Numbered from the stretch's first letter, positions 44,678-53,668 are shown. The stretch: 64,000 bases of DNA from Streptomyces spinosisporus (GCF_022698145.1 NZ_JALDAX010000010.1:1-64000), one strand, 5' to 3'. Numbers and translations are program-made. Notes: generated from the sequence alone by a model not told the origin.

Positions 44678-44695
44678 ACGGATCAAGGCGTACGC
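44659..44695. repeat. Tandem 15-bp repeat at a gene end
   Basis: GATCAAGGCGTACGC occurs at 44659-44673 and again at 44681-44695, 22 bases apart. The first copy is inside the preceding gene's last codons. It may be a recent small duplication. Confidence 0.6.
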
Positions 44696-44713
44696 ATGAC
44701 TGCATACGTATGA

Positions 44714-44747
44714 CGAAGGGGCGCCGCACGGATGCGGCGCCCCTTCG
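44714..44747. terminator. Bidirectional hairpin terminator
   Basis: A perfect 15-bp stem (CGAAGGGGCGCCGCA and its complement) with a 4-base loop separates the unknown gene ending at 44677 and mrp ending at 44754. Confidence 0.85.
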
Positions 44748-44753
44748 CTGTGG

Positions 44754-45887
44754 TCAGAACTTGTTCTTCGGCGTGATCCCCAGGGACAGGCCCGACAGGC
44801 CGCGCTGCCGTCCGCCGAGCTTGCCCGCGATGCCCCGCAGGGCGGCGCCCGCCGGGGAGTCCGGGTCGCTGAGCACGACCGGCTTGCCCTCGTCGCCGCC
44901 CTCGCGCAGGCGGACGTCGATCGGGATGGCGCCGAGGACGGGGACCGTGGCACCTGTCGTACGGGTCAGGCCGTCCGCCACCGTCTGGCCGCCGCCGGTG
45001 CCGAAGACGTCGACCATCTCGCCGCAGTGCGGGCAGGGCAGGCCGGACATGTTCTCGACGACGCCGACGATCTTCTGGTGGGTCTGCACGGCGATGGAGC
45101 CGGCCCGCTCGGCGACCTCGGCCGCCGCCTGCTGCGGGGTGGTGACGACCAGGATCTCGGCGTTCGGGACCAGCTGGGCGACCGAGATGGCGATGTCGCC
45201 GGTGCCGGGCGGCAGGTCGAGGAGCAGGACGTCCAGGTCGCCCCAGTAGACGTCCGCCAGGAACTGCTGCAGGGCGCGGTGGAGCATCGGGCCGCGCCAG
45301 ACCACCGGGGCGTTGCCCGGGGTGAACATGCCGATGGAGATGACCTTCACGCCGTTGGCCGAAGGCGGCATGATCATGTTCTCGACCTGGGTGGGACGGC
45401 CGTCGGCGCCCAGCATGCGCGGCACGGAGTGGCCGTAGATGTCGGCGTCGACGACACCGACCTTCAGTCCGTCGGCCGCCATGGCCGCCGCCAGGTTCAC
45501 CGTCACCGAGGACTTGCCGACGCCGCCCTTGCCGGACGCGACCGCGTAGACCCGGGTCAGCGAGCCGGGCTTGGCGAAGGGCACCTCCCGCTCGGTCTGG
45601 CCGCCGCGCAGCGCGGTCGCCAGCTCCTTGCGCTGCTCGTCGCTCATCACGTCGAGGGTGACGTCGACGCGGGAGACGCCCTCGACCGCCGAGACCGCGT
45701 CCGTCACGCGCTGCGTGATCGTCTCGCGCATCGGGCAGCCGGAGACCGTCAGGTACACGGTGACCGCGACCGTCCCGTCCGCGCCGATGTCCACCGACTT
45801 GACCATCCCCAGCTCGGTGATGGGTCGGTTGATCTCGGGGTCGTTCACCGTCGCCAGTGCCTCGCGCACCGCGTCTTCGCTAGCCAT
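44754..45887 (-). CDS. mrp: Mrp/NBP35-type Fe-S cluster carrier ATPase
   Basis: A 377-residue P-loop protein (ApbC/NBP35 type). An N-terminal DUF59-like domain (about residues 1-90; VNDPEINRPITELGMVKSVD) precedes the ParA-like ATPase with the deviant Walker A GKGGVGKSS and Mrp signature DLPPGTGD. The cluster-binding cysteines lie in CPHCGEMVD. It assembles or carries iron-sulfur clusters in the cytoplasm. It lies between the sigE-tatB block and the DUF1003/MgtE-like genes, matching Rv1229c. Confidence 0.9.
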   Translation of the reverse strand: MASEDAVREALATVNDPEINRPITELGMVKSVDIGADGTVAVTVYLTVSGCPMRETITQRVTDAVSAVEGVSRVDVTLDVMSDEQRKELATALRGGQTEREVPFAKPGSLTRVYAVASGKGGVGKSSVTVNLAAAMAADGLKVGVVDADIYGHSVPRMLGADGRPTQVENMIMPPSANGVKVISIGMFTPGNAPVVWRGPMLHRALQQFLADVYWGDLDVLLLDLPPGTGDIAISVAQLVPNAEILVVTTPQQAAAEVAERAGSIAVQTHQKIVGVVENMSGLPCPHCGEMVDVFGTGGGQTVADGLTRTTGATVPVLGAIPIDVRLREGGDEGKPVVLSDPDSPAGAALRGIAGKLGGRQRGLSGLSLGITPKNKF

Positions 45888-45930
45888 AGGGTCGATGGTA
45901 CGGCGCCGCGCGGCGAGCCCGGGATGCCCG

Positions 45931-46524
45931 TCACCGGTCGTCTACGTCACGTCCGTGGGACCGTTCTGCCGGGAATACGACATGCCCGTGATGACCGTCC
46001 TGCCGCTCCTCCAGCTCCTTGACGAGGTCCTGCAGCTCCGAGCGGATCCAGTCACGGGTGGCGACCTCGCCCAGGCCGATGCGCAGGGCGGCGATCTCGC
46101 GGGTCAGATACTCGGTGTCGGCGATGGAGCGCTCGTTCTGCTTGCGGTCCTGTTCGAGGTTGACCCGGTCGCGGTCGTCCTGCCGGTTCTGCGCGAGCAG
46201 GATCAGCGGGGCCGCGTAGGAGGCCTGCAGCGACAGCATCAGGGTCAGGAAGATGAACGGGTAGTTGTCGAAGCGCAGGACGCTCGGCGCGAAGACGTTC
46301 CACACCACCCACAGCACGATGACGACCGTCATCCAGACGATGAACCGCCCCGTGCCGAGGAAGCGCGCGATGCGCTCCGAGAGCCGCCCGAAGGCCTCCG
46401 GGTCCCACTCGGGGATGAGTCGGCGGCGTGGCGCCCGCGGCTGGTCGAGCCGGGCCCGCGGGCGCGAGGCGGCCGTCGCCCCCGCGGGCGTGCGCTCACG
46501 CGTGCCCTCCCGCTCAGGCGTCAT
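45931..46524 (-). CDS. DUF1003 membrane protein
   Basis: A 197-residue protein with an N-terminal cytoplasmic part, two membrane helices (FIVWMTVVIVLWVVWNVF and YPFIFLTLMLSLQASYAAPL) and a helical, charged C-terminus. LSLQASYAAPLILLAQNRQD is the hallmark of DUF1003. The ATG at 46524 overlaps the upstream stop by 11 bases; a GTG at 46530 is also in frame. It is probably co-transcribed with the MgtE-like gene (compare Rv1231c-Rv1232c). No function is known. Confidence 0.8.
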   Translation of the reverse strand: MTPEREGTRERTPAGATAASRPRARLDQPRAPRRRLIPEWDPEAFGRLSERIARFLGTGRFIVWMTVVIVLWVVWNVFAPSVLRFDNYPFIFLTLMLSLQASYAAPLILLAQNRQDDRDRVNLEQDRKQNERSIADTEYLTREIAALRIGLGEVATRDWIRSELQDLVKELEERQDGHHGHVVFPAERSHGRDVDDR

Positions 46525-47803
46525 GGGCACCCACCCCCTCGCCCTCCTCCAGATGGAACTCCGTCTCCCGCCAGTCGTCGGGCAGCATGTGGTCCAGTAC
46601 GTCGTCCACGGTCACCGCGCCGAGCAGCGCCCCGGCCTCGTCGACCACGGGCGCCGCCACCATGTCGTAGGCCGCGAAGAACCCGGCGACGACGGGCAGC
46701 GCGGAATCGGGGGCCAGGGTCTGCAGATCGTCGTCGATGATCGAGCTGACCAGGGTGTACGGCGGATCGCGCAGCAGCCGCTGGAAGTGGACGGTGCCGA
46801 GGTACTTGCCGGTCGGCGTCTCGTCCGGCGGGCGGCAGACGTAGACCTGGGCGGCGAGTGCGGGGGAGAGGTCGCGGTTGCGGACCCGGGCGAGCGCGTC
46901 GGCGACCGTGGCGTCCGGCCGCAGCACGATCGGCTCGGTCGTCATCAGACCGCCCGCCGTGTGCTCCTCGTACGCCATCAGACGCCGCATGTCGGCCGCG
47001 TCGGAGGGCTGCATCAGGCTCAGCAGCCGCTCCTTGTCCTCCTCGGGGAGTTCGGCGAGCAGGTCGGCCGCGTCGTCGGGGTCCATGGCCTCCAGGACGT
47101 CGGCGGCGCGCTCCTCCTTCAGCTTGCCGAGGATCTCGATCTGGTCGTCCTCGGGCAGCTCTTCGAGCACGTCGGCCAGCCGGTCGTCGTCGAGCGCGGC
47201 GGCGACCTCGGCCCGGCGCTTGGCCGACAGATGGTGCAGCACGTTGGCGAGGTCGGCGGGGCGCAGCTGCTCGAAGGTGGCGAGCAGGTTCTCGGCGCCC
47301 TGTCCGTGCTCCTCCAGGGAGAAGCCGGTGACGGCCGACCACTCGACGGTCAGCTGCTCGCCCTTGGCGCGCCGGAAGGCGCCGCTGCGCCTGCCCTTGC
47401 GGACGAAGACACGGTCGACCTCCCAGTCCCGGCGGGCCGGCAGCTGCTGCACCGACAGGTCGAGGACGGTGACCTCCTCGCCGGTGTCGGTGAGCGTGAC
47501 CCGGCGGTCCAGCAGCTCGCCGAAGACCAGGCGTTCGGTGGGGCGTTGCTCGAAGCGGCGGACGTTGAGCACACCGGTCGCGATGACCTGGCCCGACTCG
47601 ATGCTGGTGACCCGGGTCATCTGCAGGAAGATGCGGCGCCGTGTGGGCAGTTCGACGACCAGCCCGAGCACACGCGGAGGCCGCCGGCCGACGCGCAGCA
47701 TGACGACCAGATCGCGCACGCGGCCCACCTGATCACCGTTCGGATCGAAGACGGCGACACCGGCGAGGTGCGAGACGAAGATCCGGGGGGCGCCCGCTGC
47801 CAT
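46514..47803 (-). CDS. Soluble MgtE-N/CBS domain protein with PRC-barrel-like start
   Basis: A 429-residue protein. Residues 1-70 resemble a PRC-barrel (IFVSHLAGVAVFDPNGDQVG). The middle holds the acidic helical repeats of the MgtE N domain (ADLANVLHHLSAKRRAEVAA ... DPDDAADLLAELPEEDKERL) and the end has a CBS pair (MTTEPIVLRPDATVADALAR; VVDEAGALLGAVTVDDVL). These domains sense Mg2+ in MgtE, but the membrane channel is missing, so it is a regulator or sensor rather than a transporter. AAAGGAGG precedes the ATG. With CorA nearby, a role in magnesium balance is plausible. Confidence 0.85.
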   Translation of the reverse strand: MAAGAPRIFVSHLAGVAVFDPNGDQVGRVRDLVVMLRVGRRPPRVLGLVVELPTRRRIFLQMTRVTSIESGQVIATGVLNVRRFEQRPTERLVFGELLDRRVTLTDTGEEVTVLDLSVQQLPARRDWEVDRVFVRKGRRSGAFRRAKGEQLTVEWSAVTGFSLEEHGQGAENLLATFEQLRPADLANVLHHLSAKRRAEVAAALDDDRLADVLEELPEDDQIEILGKLKEERAADVLEAMDPDDAADLLAELPEEDKERLLSLMQPSDAADMRRLMAYEEHTAGGLMTTEPIVLRPDATVADALARVRNRDLSPALAAQVYVCRPPDETPTGKYLGTVHFQRLLRDPPYTLVSSIIDDDLQTLAPDSALPVVAGFFAAYDMVAAPVVDEAGALLGAVTVDDVLDHMLPDDWRETEFHLEEGEGVGAHDA

Positions 47804-48019
47804 GGCTGCGCCTCCTTTCCTTGCGGGGTGTTTCGCAGTGCTTGTCGACGGGTGTGGTGCTTTTTTCGAATTGCCCGCTCGGATGGGCTTCAGGCTAGCT
47901 CGTACCGATCGGGTCCGCCCTGACAGGGGGTCCGGACGGACTGCTTCCGCCGGGCCCTCGTACCCCCGGTACGCTGCCGTACGCCGCTTACCTCCCACGA
48001 CGGAAAGGCAGCCCCTTCT

Positions 48020-48757
48020 GTGACTGCGATTGCCCAGGGCCCCATCCGCCGGCCCGCGCTGCTGGGAGCGATGTGCGCACTGGTCGTGACGGGGCTGCTG
48101 GCAGGCTGCAGTGAGGACCCGGACGCGGGCACGAACGGCGTCGGCAAGCTGCCGGCCGACAAGATCCAGTCGAAGACCCGGGCGGCCGCCGAGTCCGCCG
48201 ACTCCGTACGTCTCGCCGGGAACGTGGTCACCAACGGGCACACGTACAAGCTCGACATGCGGCTGAAGTCGGAGGGCGCGAGCGGCTCGGTCACCTCGGA
48301 CGGGGTGGCCTTCGGGTTGCTGCGGATCGGCGAGCAGCTGTATCTGAAGGCGGACGCGAGCTTCTGGAACCACGCGGACGGCGACGACGACAAGACGTCC
48401 GTGAGCAAGCTCGATGGCAAGTACGTGAAGGTGCCGCAGCGCGATCCCGCGTACAAGAAGTTCAGCGGTTTCACGGACATGGACGTCCTCCTCGACGGTC
48501 TGCTCAGCCTGCACGGCCCGCTCGCCACGGACGGCCATCACGAGCAGTCGGGCACCCGCACCATCCGCATCACCGGCGACAAGGGCTCCGGCGGCACCCT
48601 CGACGTCTCGCTGGAGGGCAAGCCGTACCCCCTCCGGCTGGAGCGGGCGGGCGGCGCCGGAACGATCGCCTTCTCGGCCTGGGGCGAGGACTTCGCCCTG
48701 AACGAGCCGAAGAAGAACGAGACGGTGGACTACGGCAAGCAGCTGCCGACGTCCTGA
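48020..48757 (+). CDS. LppX/LprAFG-like lipoprotein
   Basis: A 245-residue lipoprotein starting at GTG. The signal peptide ends in the lipobox LLAGC. The mature part (ESADSVRLAGNVVTNGHTYK, then SDGVAFGLLRIGEQLYLKAD) is the LppX/LprG-like beta fold, a hydrophobic-pocket carrier used for lipid transport in mycobacteria. Ligand and partner are unknown here. It diverges from the MgtE-like gene and converges with the following gene. Confidence 0.8.
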   Translation: MTAIAQGPIRRPALLGAMCALVVTGLLAGCSEDPDAGTNGVGKLPADKIQSKTRAAAESADSVRLAGNVVTNGHTYKLDMRLKSEGASGSVTSDGVAFGLLRIGEQLYLKADASFWNHADGDDDKTSVSKLDGKYVKVPQRDPAYKKFSGFTDMDVLLDGLLSLHGPLATDGHHEQSGTRTIRITGDKGSGGTLDVSLEGKPYPLRLERAGGAGTIAFSAWGEDFALNEPKKNETVDYGKQLPTS

Positions 48758-48785
48758 CACCGCCCGGCTCCTCACACCGCCCGGT

Positions 48786-49298
48786 TCAGCGGCGTCGCCT
48801 CTTCTTCAGCAGCAGCCGGTGCAGCGCCGCGGGCATGGGCCGGCGTGTCGTGGCCGGTGTCGGCAGCGGCGCCTCGGCCAGACTGCCGTCGGGCAACGGC
48901 GTCGTCGTCCCGGTCGGCTCCAGGCGCAGCACCCGGCACTCACGCGCCCAACGCCCGGTCATGGCCTCGCCGTCGGGGGCGTTGAGCCGCTTGCCCTTCA
49001 GCTCGGCCACCGCGGCCGCCCACTCCTCCGACTCCGGTGCCAGCTCGACCACCTTGGCCTGCCAGGCCACCAGCCGGCCGCCCTTGTCCTTGCTGCGGAC
49101 CGTCACCTCGGCCGAGCCCCCGTCGGTCAGCCCCGGCAGCGGCTGCTCGTCCGGGCCGTCGCCGACCACGCAGGCGGCGCCCTCGTGCCACACATGCCAC
49201 AGCGCACGCGCCGGGACGCCGGGACCGGCCACCCAGACGAGGCCGGACTTCTTGGTGGCCTCCTCGACGAGGGCCTGGTCGAGCAGCTCGCTTGTCAT
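48786..49298 (-). CDS. Hypothetical protein, possible FMN split-barrel fold
   Basis: A 170-residue soluble protein. Its N-terminal half (SGLVWVAGPGVPARALWHVW, then PLPGLTDGGSAEVTVRSKDK and GGRLVAWQAKV) has the beta-strand rhythm of small flavin-binding split-barrel proteins. The C-terminal tail is basic (LLLKKRRRR). No catalytic motif is recognised. It follows corA on the same strand by 23 bases, so co-transcription is likely. Fold assignment is a guess. Confidence 0.6.
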   Translation of the reverse strand: MTSELLDQALVEEATKKSGLVWVAGPGVPARALWHVWHEGAACVVGDGPDEQPLPGLTDGGSAEVTVRSKDKGGRLVAWQAKVVELAPESEEWAAAVAELKGKRLNAPDGEAMTGRWARECRVLRLEPTGTTTPLPDGSLAEAPLPTPATTRRPMPAALHRLLLKKRRRR

Positions 49299-49321
49299 GG
49301 GCTCAGCCTATCCAGGCACCC

Positions 49322-50440
49322 TCATAGCCAGCCGTTGCGCTTGAGCGTGCGGTGGATGCCCAGACAGATGCAGACCGTGATGCTCATGATCACCGGGTAG
49401 CCGTACTTCGCGTGCAGCTCCGGCATGTACTTGAAGTTCATGCCGTAGACCCCGCACACCATCGTCGGTACGGCGATGATCGCGGCCCAGGACGTGATCT
49501 TCCGCATGTCCTCGTTCTGCGCCACGGACGCCTGCGCGAGGTTGGCCTGGAGGATCGAGTTGAGCAGCTCGTCGAAGCCGACGACCTGCTCCTGCACGCG
49601 GGCGAGGTGGTCGGCGACGTCCCGGAAGTACTTCTGGATGTCGGGGTCGATCAGCCGCATCGGCCGCTCGCTCAGCAGCTGCATGGGGCGCAGCAGCGGC
49701 GAGACGGCCCGCTTGAACTCCAGCACCTCGCGCTTGAGCTGGTAGATGCGCGCCGAGTCCACACCGCGCGAGACACCACCGCGGCGGCCCGGCGAGAACA
49801 CCTCGGTCTCGACGTCGTCGATGTCGTCCTGCACGGCGTCGGCGACCGCCACATAGCCGTCCACGACATGGTCGGCGATCGAGTGCAGCACCGCCGAGGG
49901 GCCCTTGGCGAGCAGCTCGGGGTCGTCCTGCAGCCGGTGCCGCAGGGCGCGCAGCGAGCCCTGGCCGCCGTGCCGGACGGTGATGAAGAAGTCCCGTCCG
50001 GTGAAGCACATGACCTCGCCGGTCTCGACGACCTCGCTGTTGGCGGTCAGCCGGTCGTGCTCGACGTAGTGGATGGTCTTGAAGACGGTGAAGAGGGTGT
50101 CGTCGTAGCGCTCCAGCTTGGGCCGCTGGTGGGCCTGGACGGCGTCCTCCACGGCCAGCGGGTGCAGCCCGAACTCGGCGGCGATACCGGAGAATTCGGC
50201 CTCCGTCGGCTCGTGCAGACCGATCCACACGAAGCCCCCGTCGCGGCGCACCAGGCGCATCGCCTCGTGCGGGGTCAGGGGCCTGCCGCTGTCGACGCGG
50301 GCGCCGTCGCGGTAGACGGCGCAGTCGACGACGGCGGAGGGCGTCGAGGGGTCGCGAGTCGTGTCGTACGGCCCGGTCTCCTTGCGCAGGGAGATGCGGG
50401 ACGGCCGGACCGCGGCGCGGAGGTCACGGATCATCGACAT
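49322..50440 (-). CDS. corA: CorA-family magnesium/cobalt transporter
   Basis: A 372-residue protein with a large cytoplasmic funnel domain and two C-terminal membrane helices. The GMN signature of CorA is present (VYGMNF) at the end of the first helix; the second is YPVIMSITVCICLGI. The upstream willow-type helices carry PLAVEDAVQAHQRPKLERY. It mediates Mg2+ (or Co2+) uptake. GAAGGAG precedes the ATG at 50440. The last gene of the Rv1220c-Rv1239c-like block; an MgtE-N/CBS protein and DUF1003 protein lie nearby. Confidence 0.85.
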   Translation of the reverse strand: MSMIRDLRAAVRPSRISLRKETGPYDTTRDPSTPSAVVDCAVYRDGARVDSGRPLTPHEAMRLVRRDGGFVWIGLHEPTEAEFSGIAAEFGLHPLAVEDAVQAHQRPKLERYDDTLFTVFKTIHYVEHDRLTANSEVVETGEVMCFTGRDFFITVRHGGQGSLRALRHRLQDDPELLAKGPSAVLHSIADHVVDGYVAVADAVQDDIDDVETEVFSPGRRGGVSRGVDSARIYQLKREVLEFKRAVSPLLRPMQLLSERPMRLIDPDIQKYFRDVADHLARVQEQVVGFDELLNSILQANLAQASVAQNEDMRKITSWAAIIAVPTMVCGVYGMNFKYMPELHAKYGYPVIMSITVCICLGIHRTLKRNGWL

Positions 50441-50895
50441 GGCTGGCTCCTTCGTGTCAGGCGACGAAAGGCGCCTACGACGGCTGGAACTGCCCGGAAT
50501 GGGGACGTCCTGCTTCAGGTGTTTGGCACGTCCACAAAGCGGGGAGCACCGCACCGTCGCGGTGGCGTACTTCGCTGCTGAGTCAGATCAGACAGATCAG
50601 GCAAAAGGAAACGAAGTGCTCTTCCGCAGGAAGACATGAGCGTGAAAGGCGGCGGTCAGCCAGAGCCGGATCAGCTGTATCAGCGGCAGGAAGAGCGAGT
50701 GGTACTGCACGGGTGACTTCGATCCATGACAGCCCCACCTCCTCCGGCCGGTCCCTCGTAAGGGAGTCTCTACGGCGTCGGGACCCGATCGCGACGCTTC
50801 AGCGTGCTGCCCCGAACGACCCGGGCAAGACTATCAGCCGACCAAAGTGTCAAGGCGCCGCTTTGCCCGGTACTGACGAGTTCTATGCTCGCCGC
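50441..50895. promoter_or_regulatory. Divergent region upstream of corA with small leader ORFs
   Basis: A 455-base region between corA and a SUFU-domain gene. On the minus strand, upstream of corA, a 15-codon ORF (50680-50727, MDRSHPCSTTRSSCR) has a strong AGGAGG-type ribosome site, and a 37-codon ORF (50597-50710, starting at GTG) encodes a hydrophobic peptide. Either could be a leader peptide controlling corA, as short leaders do for Mg2+ transporters in enterobacteria. A small hairpin TCCCT-CGTA-AGGGA lies near 50754. Confidence 0.35.
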
Positions 50896-51480
50896 ATGGT
50901 TGATGTTCTTCCTCTGGTCGAGGCCAGGTTGCGCACCGCGCTGGGTGAACCGGACGCCCGCGCGGCGGTCACGTTCCTCGGCGCGGACCGTGTCGAGGTG
51001 CTCCGGTTCCACGAGGACGACATCGTCCGCTACGCCACGCTCGGCATGTCCGCGCAGCCGATGAGCGACCCCACGGCGATGCTCGCCGATCCGGTCGAGG
51101 GCCCGCGGGCCGAGCTGATCCTCTCGGTGCGCGGCGGTCTCGCCGACACCGACAAGGCGCTGCGCCCGCTCGCCGTGCTCGCCGCGTCCCCGCAGGTGGA
51201 GGGCGTGGTCGTGGCGCCGGGCGCATCTCTCGACGTCGGTGAGCCGCTGTGGCCCGGCGCGCCGTTCAGCTCCGTCCTGGTCGCCGAGGCCGGCGGCCTG
51301 GTCGAGGACCTCGACCTGGACGAGCCGCTCGACCCGGTCCGCTTCCTGCCCCTGCTCCCGATGACCCCGAACGAGGCCGCCTGGAAGCGGGTGCACGGCG
51401 CCCAGGCCCTCCAGGAGCGCTGGCTGACCCACGGGACGGACCTCAGGGATCCGGCCCGCACATCCGTCCCGCTGGACTGA
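50896..51480 (+). CDS. Suppressor-of-fused (SUFU) domain protein
   Basis: A 194-residue soluble protein with the bacterial SUFU fold (about residues 30-185): VEVLRFHEDDIVRYATLGMS, then AELILSVRGG and a C-terminal LPLLPMTPNEAAWKRVHGAQ. Bacterial SUFU proteins are often immunity proteins for polymorphic toxins, but this copy has no toxin gene beside it and is a conserved single gene in Streptomyces. The ATG at 50896 (MVDVLPLVEARL) is chosen. It converges with the MFS gene. Confidence 0.75.
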   Translation: MVDVLPLVEARLRTALGEPDARAAVTFLGADRVEVLRFHEDDIVRYATLGMSAQPMSDPTAMLADPVEGPRAELILSVRGGLADTDKALRPLAVLAASPQVEGVVVAPGASLDVGEPLWPGAPFSSVLVAEAGGLVEDLDLDEPLDPVRFLPLLPMTPNEAAWKRVHGAQALQERWLTHGTDLRDPARTSVPLD

Positions 51481-51532
51481 CCGACGAGTGAGCAAGCTCA
51501 CCAACGGGCGTCCGAAAAGCGTCAGTTGGCCG

Positions 51533-52759
51533 TCAGCCGGCAAAAACGGCGACGCTGTCCTCGGCCGAGTGCCGCGGCTCCAGCTCCTCGGCCTCGTGCG
51601 TGAGTGACCTGCGGCGTACGAGCACGACGGCGGCGCCCAGCACAGCGGTGACCGCCGCGACCACGAACGGGACGTGGATGTCGGTCCACTCCTCGATCCT
51701 CGGCGCGAAGAACGGCGCCGCCGCGGCGGCGAACCAGCGCACGAAGTTGTAGCCGGCGCTCGCCACGGGCCGCGGCGCGTCCGAGACGCCGAGGGCGAGT
51801 TCCGTGTACACGGTGTTGTTCACGCCGATGAAGGCGCCGGACAGGATCGTGCAGACGACGGCGGTGGTGTGGTCGCCGTAGCCGAGCACGAGGACGTCGG
51901 CGGCCAGCAGTACGAGTGAGCCGCCGAGCACCTTCAGCGAACCGAGGCGCTCCTGCAGACGCGGGGCCACCAGTACGGAGAAGATGGCGAGCAGCACGCC
52001 CCAGCCGAAGAACACGGCGCCCGACCTGTACGGGGTCATGTTCAGCACGAACGGCGTGAAGGCCAGCACGGTGAAGAACGTGTAGTTGTAGAAGAACGCG
52101 GAGGCCGCCGCGGAGGCGAGACCGCCGTGACCGAGCGCCCTGAGGGGGTCGAGCAGCGAGGTCCTGCGGGCCGGCTTCGGCTGCTCCTTCAAAAACGCCG
52201 TGATGCACAGGAAGCCGACCGCCATCAGGAACGCGGTGCCGAAGAAGGGGTAGCGCCAGCTCTGGTTGCCGAGGAGGGCGCCCAGCAGCGGGCCGCACGC
52301 CATGCCGAGGCCGAGCGCGGACTCGTAGAGCAGGATCGCGGCGGCGCTGCCGCCCGCCGCAGCGCCGACGATGACCGCGAGCGCCGTGGAGACGAAGAGG
52401 GCGTTGCCCAGGCCCCACCCGGCCCGGAATCCGACGAGTTCGGCGACCGAGCCCGAGGTGCCCGCGAGTCCGGCGAAGACGACCACGAAGGCGAGCCCGA
52501 GCAGCAGGGTCCTGCGGCCGCCGATGCGGCTGGAGACGAAGCCGGTGACCAGCATGGCCACGGCGGTGATCAGGAAGTACGAGGTGAAGAGCAGCGAGAC
52601 CTGGCCGGCCGTGGCGTCCAGGCCCTTGGCGATGGACGGCAGGATCGGGTCGACGAGTCCGATGCCCATGAAGGCCACGACGGACGCGCCGGCCGTGGCC
52701 CACACGGCCTTCGGCTGCCGCAGGATGCCGGCCGCTCCCGCGTCGAAGGGGTCGTCCAT
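51533..52759 (-). CDS. MFS transporter (drug exporter-like)
   Basis: A 408-residue membrane protein with about 12 membrane helices. The motif-A-like loop between helices 2 and 3 reads GFVSSRIGGRRTLLLG. Length and the helix-5 motif region fit the DHA family of exporters. Its upstream region holds the short palindrome TTAGC-GAT-GCTAA (52806-52818) in an AT-rich patch, typical of an operator. Substrate unknown. Confidence 0.8.
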   Translation of the reverse strand: MDDPFDAGAAGILRQPKAVWATAGASVVAFMGIGLVDPILPSIAKGLDATAGQVSLLFTSYFLITAVAMLVTGFVSSRIGGRRTLLLGLAFVVVFAGLAGTSGSVAELVGFRAGWGLGNALFVSTALAVIVGAAAGGSAAAILLYESALGLGMACGPLLGALLGNQSWRYPFFGTAFLMAVGFLCITAFLKEQPKPARRTSLLDPLRALGHGGLASAAASAFFYNYTFFTVLAFTPFVLNMTPYRSGAVFFGWGVLLAIFSVLVAPRLQERLGSLKVLGGSLVLLAADVLVLGYGDHTTAVVCTILSGAFIGVNNTVYTELALGVSDAPRPVASAGYNFVRWFAAAAAPFFAPRIEEWTDIHVPFVVAAVTAVLGAAVVLVRRRSLTHEAEELEPRHSAEDSVAVFAG

Positions 52760-52907
52760 GCTTGCTCAGCTCCGTTCGTAATAGTTGGTGTATGCACATA
52801 GTAAGTTAGCGATGCTAATTAATGCAAATTACATCTAACTCATCGGGTTCCGTCCGACGGGTGATCGTCCTTGACGTGGGGGAGCCGGGGTAGGACCGTG
52901 GGGGCCT
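52760..52907. promoter_or_regulatory. Divergent promoter with operator-like palindrome
   Basis: The segment 52790-52840 is strikingly AT-rich for this genome and contains TTAGC-GAT-GCTAA (52806-52818). It lies 46-60 bases upstream of the MFS start, where a MarR- or TetR-type repressor site would be expected; no regulator gene is adjacent. Confidence 0.5.
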
Positions 52908-53549
52908 ATGAGGGGCGAACCCAGTTGCCCGAAGTGTGGTGGCCGGGTCAGGGCTCCCGGACTCTTCGCCGATTCCTGGCAGTGCGATGTGCACGGCACC
53001 GTGCATCCGCTGCAGCCCGTGATCCCGCCCAGCGTCGAGGCCCTCAGCGTGGTGGTGCATCGCACGCAGGTACCGGTGTGGATGCCGTGGCCCCTGCCGG
53101 TCGGCTGGTTGTTCACCGGAGTGGCCTGCGCGGGCGACGACCGCCACGGCGGCCGGGCGACCGCGGTGGCCTGCTCGGGGCCGGGACCGCTCGGCGGCAT
53201 AGGAGAGCTGATCCTGGTCGCGGAGGAACTCGGCGTCGGGCTCGGCGCGCGGTACGCGGGCATCGACGGTCCGGACCCGGGGCCGTACATGAACGTCGAG
53301 AAGCCGCCCCAGGCCAAGGTGTTGGCGGGTGGGCGGCCCACCCCGCTCTGGCATGTCTCCGGCAGTCCCGACGACCGGGCCGTCTTCGCGGGTGAGGCGC
53401 GGGGGTTGTGGCTGTGGGCGGTCGTGTGGCCCGAGCAGTCGGGGCTGTTGATGTACGACGAGCTGGTGCTGACGGATCTGCGGGATGCGGGGGCCGAGGT
53501 CGATCTCGTGCCCTGTGGGGCGTTGTCGCCGCGGTTGCTGGAGCCCTAG
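52908..53549 (+). CDS. DUF6758-like protein with N-terminal zinc-ribbon cysteines
   Basis: A 213-residue protein. It opens with CPKCGG followed by WQCDVHG, a probable zinc ribbon (Cys, Cys, Cys, His). The rest is beta-rich with many Gly and Pro (VEKPPQAKVLAGGRPTPLWH). This matches a conserved actinobacterial family called DUF6758. No function is known. The ATG lies close to the divergent MFS promoter; a weak GGGG site precedes it. Confidence 0.75.
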   Translation: MRGEPSCPKCGGRVRAPGLFADSWQCDVHGTVHPLQPVIPPSVEALSVVVHRTQVPVWMPWPLPVGWLFTGVACAGDDRHGGRATAVACSGPGPLGGIGELILVAEELGVGLGARYAGIDGPDPGPYMNVEKPPQAKVLAGGRPTPLWHVSGSPDDRAVFAGEARGLWLWAVVWPEQSGLLMYDELVLTDLRDAGAEVDLVPCGALSPRLLEP

Positions 53550-53668
53550 GGCTGAAGGTCGGCTGTGGGTAGGGGGTGCTTGGGCTGTGCGGGTGTGACA
53601 GGGGTGCCGGAACGTCTGGTTATCCTTGAGCGTCCTCATCCGTTCCGTCGTCGCCTGGAGTTCGCGTA

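Noticed and set aside
50896..51480. SUFU-domain protein as part of a toxin-immunity system
   Set aside because: No toxin, WXG100 or RHS gene lies beside it; the neighbours are corA and an MFS transporter.
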